From a virus, in the IMG/VR virus record IMGVR_UViG_3300046740_000164, positions 1 through 28,792 of that record: a DNA stretch of 28,792 bases; one strand, given 5' to 3'. The notes beneath the pieces were generated by a model that was given only the letters and a program-made list of their open reading frames with translations, was not told the origin of the DNA and searched no databases. The translations under genes and the position numbers were made by a program. Shown piece by piece: positions 16,354 to 22,449 of the stretch; the stretch's first letter is position 1; the number at the start of each line of letters is the position of its first letter.

Positions 16354-16548
16354 TTAGGCTCGCGCCCTGACCTTGGCGATGACGTCCGGTCGGCTGGCCT
16401 CGCAGGCTGCATGCCAGCGCGCATGGCCGGCAACACCTGAAAGCTCGCCCTCGTAGCTTCCGCACACGACACAGCCGGTCTTGGGCTCCGGCTCGACAAC
16501 GGGAGCCAGCTTCGAGATGGGCGTGATGTCTTCCTTGTTCTTCGCCAT
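16354..16548 (-). CDS. 64-aa C2H2 zinc-finger-like protein
   Basis: A short frame starting MAKNKEDITPI at ATG 16548-16546, overlapping the preceding stop (TAATG). The open frame continues upstream inside the neighbouring gene but is Arg/His-rich shadow there. The product has C26-V-V-C29, then twelve residues, then H42-x3-H46, the exact spacing C-x2-C-x12-H-x3-H of a classical C2H2 finger, with another Cys at 49. The N-terminus is Lys/Pro-rich. Phages carry small C2H2-like proteins of unknown role. Here it is embedded among virion genes, so either a structural zinc-binding minor protein or a nucleic-acid-binding regulator is possible. Confidence 0.65.
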   Translation of the reverse strand: MAKNKEDITPISKLAPVVEPEPKTGCVVCGSYEGELSGVAGHARWHAACEASRPDVIAKVRARA

Positions 16549-17513
16549 TACGCGCTCACCGGGGTCATCAGGGCGCCGTTCTCGGCCGCCAGGTTCGCGG
16601 TGTAGTCGCGGAAGTGCTGGGGACCATCGCCAGCTCCAGCGGGAACCCAGCCCGCCAGCGTGGCGTTGTCGAGGATGCCGTAGCCGTTGTCGGCGCAGAC
16701 GCCCAGGACGCCGTTCATCTGCGTCACCGCATGGATGCTCGACGCCTTCTTGTTCACGATGAGGTTTCGGCGGAAGCTGATGCCGATGGAGGCCGTCGTG
16801 ATGAAACGGACAGACCCGACCGTAGTCGAAGAGGTCGCGCCGTCGATCACGTTGTCCCAGACCTCGCAGTAGTCGGCGCCGACCAGATACATGAACGACG
16901 TGGTGAGCGTCGAGCCCGCCGTCACGTCGCAGAAGCAACTGTTGTTCTTGAACTCGAAGTAGTCCGCGGCAGCGGTCGTCGTCACGCCGATGGTGACACC
17001 CTGATCGGCGTCGATGCCGTAGTTGATGAAGCAGCCGACGATCGCGCAGCCGTTTGCCGACACCGTGATCGGAGCGGCAACGGTGAGAGCCGCAGTGGCC
17101 CCCAGCGGACCCGCGAAGTACAGGTTGCAGTTCTGCAGGCGGAAGTTCGCCGTGTCGAACAGAACCGTCGAGCCAGCCGTGGTCCAGGTCAGTTGCGGAC
17201 GATTGGTCCCGCGGCCCATGCCGATGATCGTGACGTCCGTGGCCGCGAGGGCCGACCACGAATCAGCCGCCGCGATGCTCTCCGTGTAGCCCGGGAGAAT
17301 GTAGATCACATCCCCTCGGCCCGACACGCAGGCGCCGAGCGCCGTATTCACGTTCGCAAAGCACCGGCTCGACACGCCGGGGGCGGCGTCGCCGATGCTC
17401 GACAGTTGAGCGGAGGTCCCGACGTAGAAGACGTAACCTCCCGTCACCGAGAGGAAAAGGTTCCCGATTTCCTCTACGCTGTTCTGAGTGACGGGGTTGT
17501 TTGGTCGCGACAT
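16548..17513 (-). CDS. Beta-helix virion protein, tandem paralogue B
   Basis: A 321-aa protein. After a short head containing FYVGTSAQL (about 29-37) it has YILPGYTESIAAADSW (about 70-85), VTIIGMGRGTNRPQL and a ladder of short strands with Asn, Asp and Gly turns, typical of right-handed beta-helices. It is closely similar along its whole length to the protein encoded just upstream at 17526-18485. Identical blocks include ALTVAAPITVS, TIGVTTTAAAD and GATSSTTVG, and both end LAAE-x-GAL-x-TPVS. A strong AGGAG site precedes the ATG. Position after the capsid gene suggests an abundant exterior virion protein. No enzymatic motif is visible. Confidence 0.65.
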   Translation of the reverse strand: MSRPNNPVTQNSVEEIGNLFLSVTGGYVFYVGTSAQLSSIGDAAPGVSSRCFANVNTALGACVSGRGDVIYILPGYTESIAAADSWSALAATDVTIIGMGRGTNRPQLTWTTAGSTVLFDTANFRLQNCNLYFAGPLGATAALTVAAPITVSANGCAIVGCFINYGIDADQGVTIGVTTTAAADYFEFKNNSCFCDVTAGSTLTTSFMYLVGADYCEVWDNVIDGATSSTTVGSVRFITTASIGISFRRNLIVNKKASSIHAVTQMNGVLGVCADNGYGILDNATLAGWVPAGAGDGPQHFRDYTANLAAENGALMTPVSA

Positions 17514-17525
17514 CCGCCGCTCCTA

Positions 17526-18485
17526 CTAGGTGCTCACGGGGGTGGTCAGCGCGCCTTCTTCGGCGGCCAGGTTCGCCGTGTAGCAGGCGAAGAACTGCGG
17601 GCCGTTGCCAGCGCCCGACGGAACCCAACCCGCGAGAGTCGAGTTGTCGAGAATGCCGAAGCCGCACTGACGAACCGTTCCGGTCAATCCAGCCATGCCC
17701 GTGACGGCATGAACCGAAGAGGCCTTGTAGTTCACGATCACGGAGTCGCGGAAGTCGATCGCCAACGACGCCGTGGTCAGGAAGCGAATCGGCCCAACCG
17801 TGGTCGAGCTGGTCGCGCCCTGGATGTTGTTGTTGTAGAAGGTCATGTTGTCGGCGCCCACGACCTGGAGGAACGTCGTGCACTCGGCCGCCGTCGCGCC
17901 GTAGCACTGGTTGCGGCTGAACTCGAAGTTGTCCGCCGCTGCCGTGGTGGTGACACCGATGGTGACGATCTGATCGGCATCCACGCCGAAGTGGATGTAG
18001 CAATCGGTGATGAAGCACCCAGCCCCGGAGACGGTGATGGGCGCAGCGACCGTGAGGGCAGTCGAGGACGCCGGGTCACCGGCCATGTAGAAAATGCAGT
18101 TCTGGATGCCGAAGTTGCTCTGATCCATCAGGATCGTCGCGCCGGCCGCCGAGTAGGTGAACGTCGGCCGCGCCATGCCGCGGCCGAGGCCCACGATGGT
18201 GACGTTCGTTTTCGACCCGAGGCTGGACCACTGGTCAGCAGACGAGATCGTCTCCGTGTACCCAGGCAGAACGTAGACGAAGTCGCCACGCCCCGAGACG
18301 CACTGGTTCAGCGCCGCGTTGACGGTCGTCGAGACACGGGAGGCAATGCATTCCCCGGTCTCGCCGAGCGCGGCAACCTGCGCCGCCGTGCCGACATAGA
18401 AAACCGCCCCGCCCTGCGGAGAGATGACAGCCCCGATGACTTCGTTGACACCGGGGAAATTCGCGAAGACGTTGCGATTCGCCAT
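17526..18485 (-). CDS. Beta-helix virion protein, tandem paralogue A
   Basis: A 319-aa protein immediately after the major capsid gene in transcription order. It shares the architecture of paralogue B: a short head with FYVGTAAQV, the segment YVLPGYTETISSADQW, VTIVGLGRGMARPTF, and then regular short strands consistent with a right-handed beta-helix. It ends LTTPVST. The near-equal length, the shared C-terminus and the adjacency show that A and B arose by tandem duplication. The head regions differ most, and the strand-forming core is best kept. By position it could be a head fibre, decoration protein or tail component, and the sequence alone does not decide. Confidence 0.65.
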   Translation of the reverse strand: MANRNVFANFPGVNEVIGAVISPQGGAVFYVGTAAQVAALGETGECIASRVSTTVNAALNQCVSGRGDFVYVLPGYTETISSADQWSSLGSKTNVTIVGLGRGMARPTFTYSAAGATILMDQSNFGIQNCIFYMAGDPASSTALTVAAPITVSGAGCFITDCYIHFGVDADQIVTIGVTTTAAADNFEFSRNQCYGATAAECTTFLQVVGADNMTFYNNNIQGATSSTTVGPIRFLTTASLAIDFRDSVIVNYKASSVHAVTGMAGLTGTVRQCGFGILDNSTLAGWVPSGAGNGPQFFACYTANLAAEEGALTTPVST

Positions 18486-18495
18486 TGTTCAGGCC

Positions 18496-19407
18496 TCAGA
18501 TGCTCGAGCCGTACACATCGCGCCAGTCGCTCCAACCAACGCCAAAGCGCTGGATGCCGACGAAGCTCTTGGTGTAGTTGTCCTCGGTGTTGTGCTCGCG
18601 CAGCAGCGGCTTCTTCCGCCAGATGAAGCGCAATCCGTTGTCCAGGTCCGACACGCCCCACCAGTTCGTGGTACTGGTGAAGTAGCGGTCCGAGGCGATC
18701 TTCACGCCCATGCCCTTCATGAAGTTGAGGGCGTTGTTCGCCGTGTCGTTCTGCTTCTCCGAGCGCAGGATGCGGTTCGCGCGCGGCTCCAGCGACTTCG
18801 GGACCGACAGCTGCTTGAGCTCGTAGCCGGCCTGGATGTAGCCGTTCGAGCCCGGGAGCTGGCTCATGTTGATCCACATCTGCTCGACCGCCGTCTCGGA
18901 GAGAGACATCGGGTTCGCAAAAGTGTTGGAGGCGGTGCCACCGCGAGGGAGCGGGTGGGATGCGCTGCAGAGAGCGACGGCGTCGCCTCCAACGAAGCTC
19001 GAGGAGAACGAGTTGATGAAGATGTTCGCCGTCTCGAACTCCTGCGTGAGACGGAGAGACCGATTCACCGACTTCGTTGCCGCGATGGCGTCTTCGTACT
19101 TGCAGTCGTCGAGGGCTTCCTCGCTGACCACGATACGAAGGCCGTACTTGATCATGTAGTAGCGCTTCGAGTAGCCCTGCGTCACGGCGTCGAGCGGGAT
19201 CATCTGAGCTTCCGCGACAGCCGGGGCCACGCCGGTGTGGGCGTACTCCTGGTCGTCGACGTAGGCGTCAGTGGTGTTCGACTGCTTGAAGCCGATCTGC
19301 ATCCAGTCGAGGTTGTTCATCGGCTGGTCACCCCAGGCTTTGTCCAGGGTGAGCTTGAGGGCCTTCGAGACTACTGTCAGCCCAACGAATGCGTTTGGTC
19401 CAGGCAT
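18496..19407 (-). CDS. Major capsid protein
   Basis: A 303-aa protein with features seen in HK97-fold major capsid proteins of podoviruses. It has an N-terminal helical part, a central segment RYYMIKYGLRIVVSEEALDD (about 82-101), and then the region ALCSASHPLPRGG (about 144-156), similar to the '(L/F)-(x)-S-x-x-H-P' landmark of Mu-like and related capsid proteins. It ends with a strand-rich tail. It sits directly after the scaffold and capsid-associated genes, the standard place. No N-terminal protease or delta domain is apparent, consistent with use of the separate scaffold. The stop of the preceding gene is 3 bases from its start. Family assignment below HK97-type was not possible by eye. 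Confidence 0.82.
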   Translation of the reverse strand: MPGPNAFVGLTVVSKALKLTLDKAWGDQPMNNLDWMQIGFKQSNTTDAYVDDQEYAHTGVAPAVAEAQMIPLDAVTQGYSKRYYMIKYGLRIVVSEEALDDCKYEDAIAATKSVNRSLRLTQEFETANIFINSFSSSFVGGDAVALCSASHPLPRGGTASNTFANPMSLSETAVEQMWINMSQLPGSNGYIQAGYELKQLSVPKSLEPRANRILRSEKQNDTANNALNFMKGMGVKIASDRYFTSTTNWWGVSDLDNGLRFIWRKKPLLREHNTEDNYTKSFVGIQRFGVGWSDWRDVYGSSI

Positions 19408-19410
19408 GGC

Positions 19411-20061
19411 TTACAGCCCCGTCGTGGTGTAGGAGGGCCAGATACCCTCGTTGACGACCACCAGGAACTTGAAGCGAGTGACGGTGGGGTCGTTATCCAG
19501 CGTCGAGAACCCGGCTTGCAGCGTGTAGTTTCTGATTCCGACGATGCGGAAGTTCAGCGTCGTCGTGGCGTGGGTCGAGATGTCCAGGGCGAAGCCCGAG
19601 ACGCCCGTGGTCGGGTCCGCCGTCCCGGTCGCGAGGTCGGCGTTCTCGCCGATCATTGCGATCTGAGTCGCCGCCGTCGTCGCCGTGGTGCCGTCGTCGG
19701 CGTCGACCTCCAGGATGACGTCCGCCGTGAGCGGAACGTACTGGACCAGCGAAGCGTTCGCCGAACCGACCGTGGTCGGGGAGAACACCGTGGTCGCCGG
19801 GAGGTAGTTCGACAGCGAGCGGCCGATGGTGATTCCGCCGGCCACATAGCTGATGCCGGTGATGACCCCCAACAGCTTGTCGTTGTCCGACGCAGCCGCG
19901 CGAGCGACCGTGCCGTCGGAGACCGGGATGATGATGTCCCCGATGCCGAGGGCCGTGCCGTAGCTGCTTGCCACTTCCTGGATGAAGTTGGTGGGCATCG
20001 CCCCCTCTCCACCAGTTACGGTTCCCCAAACTCGGAAACCTCCCATTTGAACGTTAGCCAT
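19411..20061 (-). CDS. Capsid-associated structural protein (decoration-type)
   Basis: A 216-aa beta-rich protein. The pattern is one I recognise from proteins encoded just before the capsid gene in many podoviruses. GTALGIGDIIIPVSDGTVARA (about 35-55) is followed by LLGVITGISYVAGG, then VILEVDADDG, then TGVSGFALD (about 152-160), and a C-terminal strand set ending RFKFLVVVNEG. Related proteins are usually annotated as structural or head decoration proteins, but their exact role is not known to me. An AGGAGATGACC ribosome binding site precedes the ATG, suggesting strong translation, fitting for an abundant virion component. Confidence 0.6.
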   Translation of the reverse strand: MANVQMGGFRVWGTVTGGEGAMPTNFIQEVASSYGTALGIGDIIIPVSDGTVARAAASDNDKLLGVITGISYVAGGITIGRSLSNYLPATTVFSPTTVGSANASLVQYVPLTADVILEVDADDGTTATTAATQIAMIGENADLATGTADPTTGVSGFALDISTHATTTLNFRIVGIRNYTLQAGFSTLDNDPTVTRFKFLVVVNEGIWPSYTTTGL

Positions 20062-20071
20062 TGGTCATCTC

Positions 20072-20512
20072 CTACTGAATCGAACGTGCGTACTCGTGTT
20101 CGGAAACGCTGGCGTACTGGCCGCCACCGATTTGCTGAGCGGCGCCACCCCGAAGGGCCGCCGTGCGCTGCCGGGCAATCGCAAGCGCCTGACCCTGGAT
20201 GCGGTCGTAGCGCTCCTGCTTGATCTTCATCATCGTCAGCCCTTTCACGTTGAAGTGGGCCTCGCCGGTTCCCTGGCGGATGTCGAAGAATGGCGTCGCC
20301 TGCTCGTTGCCGCGAACGCAGCGAACGTAGCCACGTCCCAGCATCTCGGGCATGTCGTCATCCGAGACGAGCGAGTAAACGAAACCGGGCTCTTTGTTGT
20401 CGATCCGATCGCAACTCAGGTTGCCGTCAACGGGGGCCGGGTCGGCGTCGTGCCTGACCTTCTTGGGCCTGCCTCGCTTCGCTTTGACGGGAACGGTCGC
20501 TTCGTCCGACAT
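20072..20512 (-). CDS. Capsid-cluster protein with AT-hook-like N-terminus
   Basis: A 146-aa protein. The N-terminal segment KAKRGRPKKVR (residues 10-20) contains the R-G-R-P core of an AT-hook, which binds the minor groove of AT-rich DNA. Residues about 42-95 form a small alpha/beta region with GRGYVRCVRGNE. The end is helical and Arg/Gln-rich. It is the first gene after the 157-base hairpin gap and starts at an ATG with an AGGAG site. Proteins of this size between scaffold and capsid genes are common in related phages, but their job is unclear. The AT-hook could bind DNA during packaging, or it may just be a basic tail. Function is not assigned. Confidence 0.6.
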   Translation of the reverse strand: MSDEATVPVKAKRGRPKKVRHDADPAPVDGNLSCDRIDNKEPGFVYSLVSDDDMPEMLGRGYVRCVRGNEQATPFFDIRQGTGEAHFNVKGLTMMKIKQERYDRIQGQALAIARQRTAALRGGAAQQIGGGQYASVSEHEYARSIQ

Positions 20513-20598
20513 GCGGTCTCCTGGTGCTGGCCGGGAGAGGGAAACCGTTCCAGGACACCAGCTAAACCATCCTGAGGCTCACCGCTTGTCGGGAAACT

Positions 20599-20620
20599 TT
20601 CAGTCTCGCGGAAGACTGAA
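20599..20620 (-). promoter_or_regulatory. Second hairpin in the scaffold-capsid gap
   Basis: TTCAGTCT at 20599-20606 and AGACTGAA at 20613-20620 form an 8-bp perfect stem with a 6-base loop (CGCGGA on the plus strand). In the minus-strand transcript it follows the larger hairpin by only 4 bases and is followed by AGUUUCCC, a weak U-run. That falls short of a clear intrinsic terminator. It may act with the larger hairpin as a partial terminator or RNA-stability element. Confidence 0.5.
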
Positions 20621-20624
20621 GCTA

Positions 20625-20651
20625 CCCATGAGGATTTCTTATCCTCATGGG
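20625..20651 (-). promoter_or_regulatory. Perfect 11-bp hairpin in the scaffold-capsid gap
   Basis: CCCATGAGGAT at 20625-20635 and its exact reverse complement at 20641-20651 flank a 5-base loop (TTCTT on plus). An outer AGCTA/TAGCT pair (20620-20624 and 20659-20663) could extend the structure with an asymmetric 7-base bulge. There is no U-tract directly after it on either strand, so it is not a standard Rho-independent terminator. It lies about 113 bases before the AT-hook protein start. Attenuation, RNase processing or a protein-binding site are all possible. Confidence 0.6.
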
Positions 20652-20669
20652 GAAGTCAATAGCTTTTCT

Positions 20670-21602
20670 TTATGCTCCCTGTCTTTTTGCTTTCGAGCCG
20701 ATGTCCTTCGCAAACTTCGCGAACGCCTGCGGGGCTTCGAGTTGGGGATACGCCGCGAGGGCCATGCGTTTGAGGGGCAACGAATTCTCCACCTCCTCCG
20801 CGCTCATCGACCCCGACGAAGCGCCGTCGTCATCCTGCCCGTCGCGAGCCGCGAAGCCGGCATAGCGCTGACGGCTTGCTTCGCTCGGGGCCGACCCTCC
20901 TCCGAGGCGGAGCATCTTCGCGGCGTACGTCAGCGCCTCCTCCATCGTCTGGCGGGTTGCCGGGCGACCGGAGCGCAGGAGGGCGGCGAAGCGCCCGTCG
21001 GCCAATGACCGGCCCTCGATGTTCGTCTCCACCCACGGGTACTTGGCCGAGATGTACTGCCGCTCGCTCAACATGTCCTGGTTTGGGATTTGCCCCTGGA
21101 TTTCACCGCGCCGACGTTCCCACTCTTTCTCGGCCCAGATTTCGCGGCGGATGTCCTCGGCCTCGTCGGTGAGTTCCTGGTGCTTGTTCCAATACTCTCG
21201 CGCGAGAGTCGGGTTGTTGTTCGCTTCGGCTGCGCGGGCGAGATAGAGCTGCGCTTGCTCGCGGAGTTGCTTGACCTTGCCCATCTTCTCCGTCGAGGCG
21301 TCCTGCTGGCGCGTCTGCTGCTGGCGCTCCTCGACCGTTCGGCGAAGTTCCGCCATCTGCTGGTCTTGCGCGGCGAGGCGTGAGCGCAACTCGTCGCGGT
21401 CGCGCTCGGCGGCCTGTCTCGCCATCGCCGCTTCGCGCATGGCGTGCTTCCGGCGTTCTCCACGGGGCGCTCGAGCCGGCGCGTCGTCGGTTGCGGCCTG
21501 TCGTTCGCCTGCGTCGGCCTCTGGCGCGTCGTCGACTTCGTCAGTGGACGTATCGCCCGTGTCTTCGGTCTGCCCACCGGATTCGATGTCTTCGTCGGCC
21601 AT
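20670..21602 (-). CDS. Capsid scaffolding protein
   Basis: A 310-aa protein that reads as a scaffold. It has an acidic, disordered N-terminus (residues 1-50, rich in Asp, Glu, Thr, Gly), then a long charged coiled coil from about 55 to 165 (including RQAAERDRDELRSRLAAQDQ). A less charged middle follows, then a short basic C-terminal helix ending KDIGSKAKRQGA. Podoviral scaffolds such as P22 gp8 bind the coat through a basic C-terminal helix, and the composition fits that. It lies between the co-chaperonin and the capsid genes. No protease motif is present. The AAGGA site supports the start. Confidence 0.78.
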   Translation of the reverse strand: MADEDIESGGQTEDTGDTSTDEVDDAPEADAGERQAATDDAPARAPRGERRKHAMREAAMARQAAERDRDELRSRLAAQDQQMAELRRTVEERQQQTRQQDASTEKMGKVKQLREQAQLYLARAAEANNNPTLAREYWNKHQELTDEAEDIRREIWAEKEWERRRGEIQGQIPNQDMLSERQYISAKYPWVETNIEGRSLADGRFAALLRSGRPATRQTMEEALTYAAKMLRLGGGSAPSEASRQRYAGFAARDGQDDDGASSGSMSAEEVENSLPLKRMALAAYPQLEAPQAFAKFAKDIGSKAKRQGA

Positions 21603-21604
21603 AG

Positions 21605-22030
21605 CTACTTGTCCTTTCGCTGATACATGGTTTTGCCTTCGTCATCCAAGGCGAGCTCGAAATCAGCCCGCCGTTTCACCGCCTCGACGCTTCCCAAGAC
21701 GTCTTCGGCCTTCAGTTCGAGAACCTTCGTCGGGGGTCTGCCGGCTTGCTTGTCGGCGACCTCGCGGTCCCTGCCGGCGTAGTGGGCGAGCATCACTTCG
21801 TCCCCGACTTGGATCAGGGCGTCGTTCAGCTTGTCGTAGGCCTCCAGGCCCATCGCAAGCAGGATGCCGCGAGAGAACACGGGCCTAGCAGTCTCGGGCA
21901 TGACGATTCCTCCGGCCGTCTTCTCCTCGGCCTGGATGCGGAAGATGAGGACGTTGTTCATTCCCGGGAGGTAGGGAATGGGCGAGATGTCGCGCTTCTC
22001 CCGGGCCTTGTCGCTGATGACGTTGCTCAT
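21605..22030 (-). CDS. GroES-like co-chaperonin (Cpn10)
   Basis: A 141-aa protein with a clear Cpn10 pattern. NVLIFRI (about 26-32) is the first strand. EEKTAGGIVMPET (35-47) matches the GroES mobile loop with its G-G-I-V-hydrophobic core, which docks on GroEL. VGDEVMLAHYAGRD (75-88) matches the VGD...YAG strand pair, and VLELKAEDVLG (103-113) matches the terminal '(V/L)-I-x-E-x-D-I-L-A' strand. It is longer than bacterial GroES (about 97 aa), with extra N- and C-terminal segments. The frame opens at a GTG (22042), but the ATG at 22030 has a GGTGGAG site at the right distance. Like T4 gp31, it probably adapts host GroEL to fold the phage capsid protein. Confidence 0.87.
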   Translation of the reverse strand: MSNVISDKAREKRDISPIPYLPGMNNVLIFRIQAEEKTAGGIVMPETARPVFSRGILLAMGLEAYDKLNDALIQVGDEVMLAHYAGRDREVADKQAGRPPTKVLELKAEDVLGSVEAVKRRADFELALDDEGKTMYQRKDK

Positions 22031-22042
22031 GGTTGTCTCCAC

Positions 22043-22267
22043 CTATTTGTCGTTTTCCATCACTCGGATTGCCACCTCGAACCCATCGACCCGACCGGCG
22101 AAGCGGCGCGCGCGGTTCACGGCCTCGTCATCCTCGGCGATCAGCGCCGTGACGACTTCGTCCTTGGCCTCTACGATTTGCCCTCGGATGGCGTCGAAGT
22201 AGGCAATCGTCGACGGATGGTCACGCCACTCTCTCCGCTCTTCGTCGGTCAGCTTGAACCAGCTCAT
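22043..22267 (-). CDS. Small charged hypothetical protein
   Basis: A 74-aa, highly charged, probably all-helical protein starting MSWFKLTDEERREWRDHP. The helical run from about residue 20 to 60 mixes Ala, Glu, Asp and Arg. No membrane span, zinc ligands or known motif is visible. Its ATG overlaps the preceding stop (ATGA), and its stop is 12 bases before the co-chaperonin ATG. It belongs to the portal-scaffold interval, where small genes of unknown function are frequent. It may be a host-interaction or assembly factor, but nothing in the sequence points to a specific role. Confidence 0.6.
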   Translation of the reverse strand: MSWFKLTDEERREWRDHPSTIAYFDAIRGQIVEAKDEVVTALIAEDDEAVNRARRFAGRVDGFEVAIRVMENDK

Positions 22268-22449
22268 TTAGCTTTCTCCATGGCTTCCTCGGATACGACG
22301 AACCGCTCGCCGCAAGAGCACGTAAGCAACAACTCCAGGGATGAATCGAAAAACCACACTCTCTTGGCCTCGTGGTCAGCGTGGTCGGGGTGGTTCTTGC
22401 GTACGAGGTTCCACGCTGGCCCCATTGCTCGCTCTTGATCCGCGTTCAT
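22264..22449 (-). CDS. Small hypothetical protein with C-x-C motif
   Basis: A 61-aa protein starting MNADQERAMGPAWNLVRKNH. It has three histidines in the first half (H20, H23, H26) and TCSCGERF (about 43-50) near the end, which together could bind a metal ion, though no standard finger spacing is seen. The strand-like stretch VWFFDSSLELLLTC precedes the Cys pair. Its ATG overlaps the portal stop (ATGA) and its stop overlaps the next start (ATGA). Function is unknown. Confidence 0.6.
   Translation of the reverse strand: MNADQERAMGPAWNLVRKNHPDHADHEAKRVWFFDSSLELLLTCSCGERFVVSEEAMEKAK

Larger units (their letters stand above)
20513..20669. other. Intergenic gap between scaffold and capsid genes
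   Basis: This 157-base stretch is the only gap of this size in the minus-strand gene run. It holds two strong inverted repeats (20599-20620 and 20625-20651) and the ribosome binding site of the next gene, and it is visibly more AT-rich near 20636-20669 than the genes around it. I see no open frame worth calling and no convincing promoter. It could control the relative expression of the scaffold and the capsid genes. Confidence 0.7.

Noticed and set aside
16614-18626. 670-codon open frame on the plus strand across the beta-helix genes
   Set aside because: It lies antisense to two well-supported paralogues with coherent beta-helix sequence. The product is Arg/Asp/Val-rich with no motif, as expected from the reverse frame of GC-rich genes.
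18424-20223. 599-codon open frame on the plus strand opposite the capsid genes
   Set aside because: It covers the major capsid and capsid-associated genes in antisense. Its composition is shadow-like and it has no supported start.
20625-20651. Intrinsic terminator
   Set aside because: The stem is perfect, but neither strand has a U-tract directly after it, so I kept it as a regulatory hairpin instead.
20620-20663. Possible minus-strand promoter with a TTGACT box beside the large hairpin
   Set aside because: The nearest -10-like sequence (GATAAG) is only 10 bases away, and at 17 bases the match is AATCCT, so no acceptable spacing and -10 pair exists.
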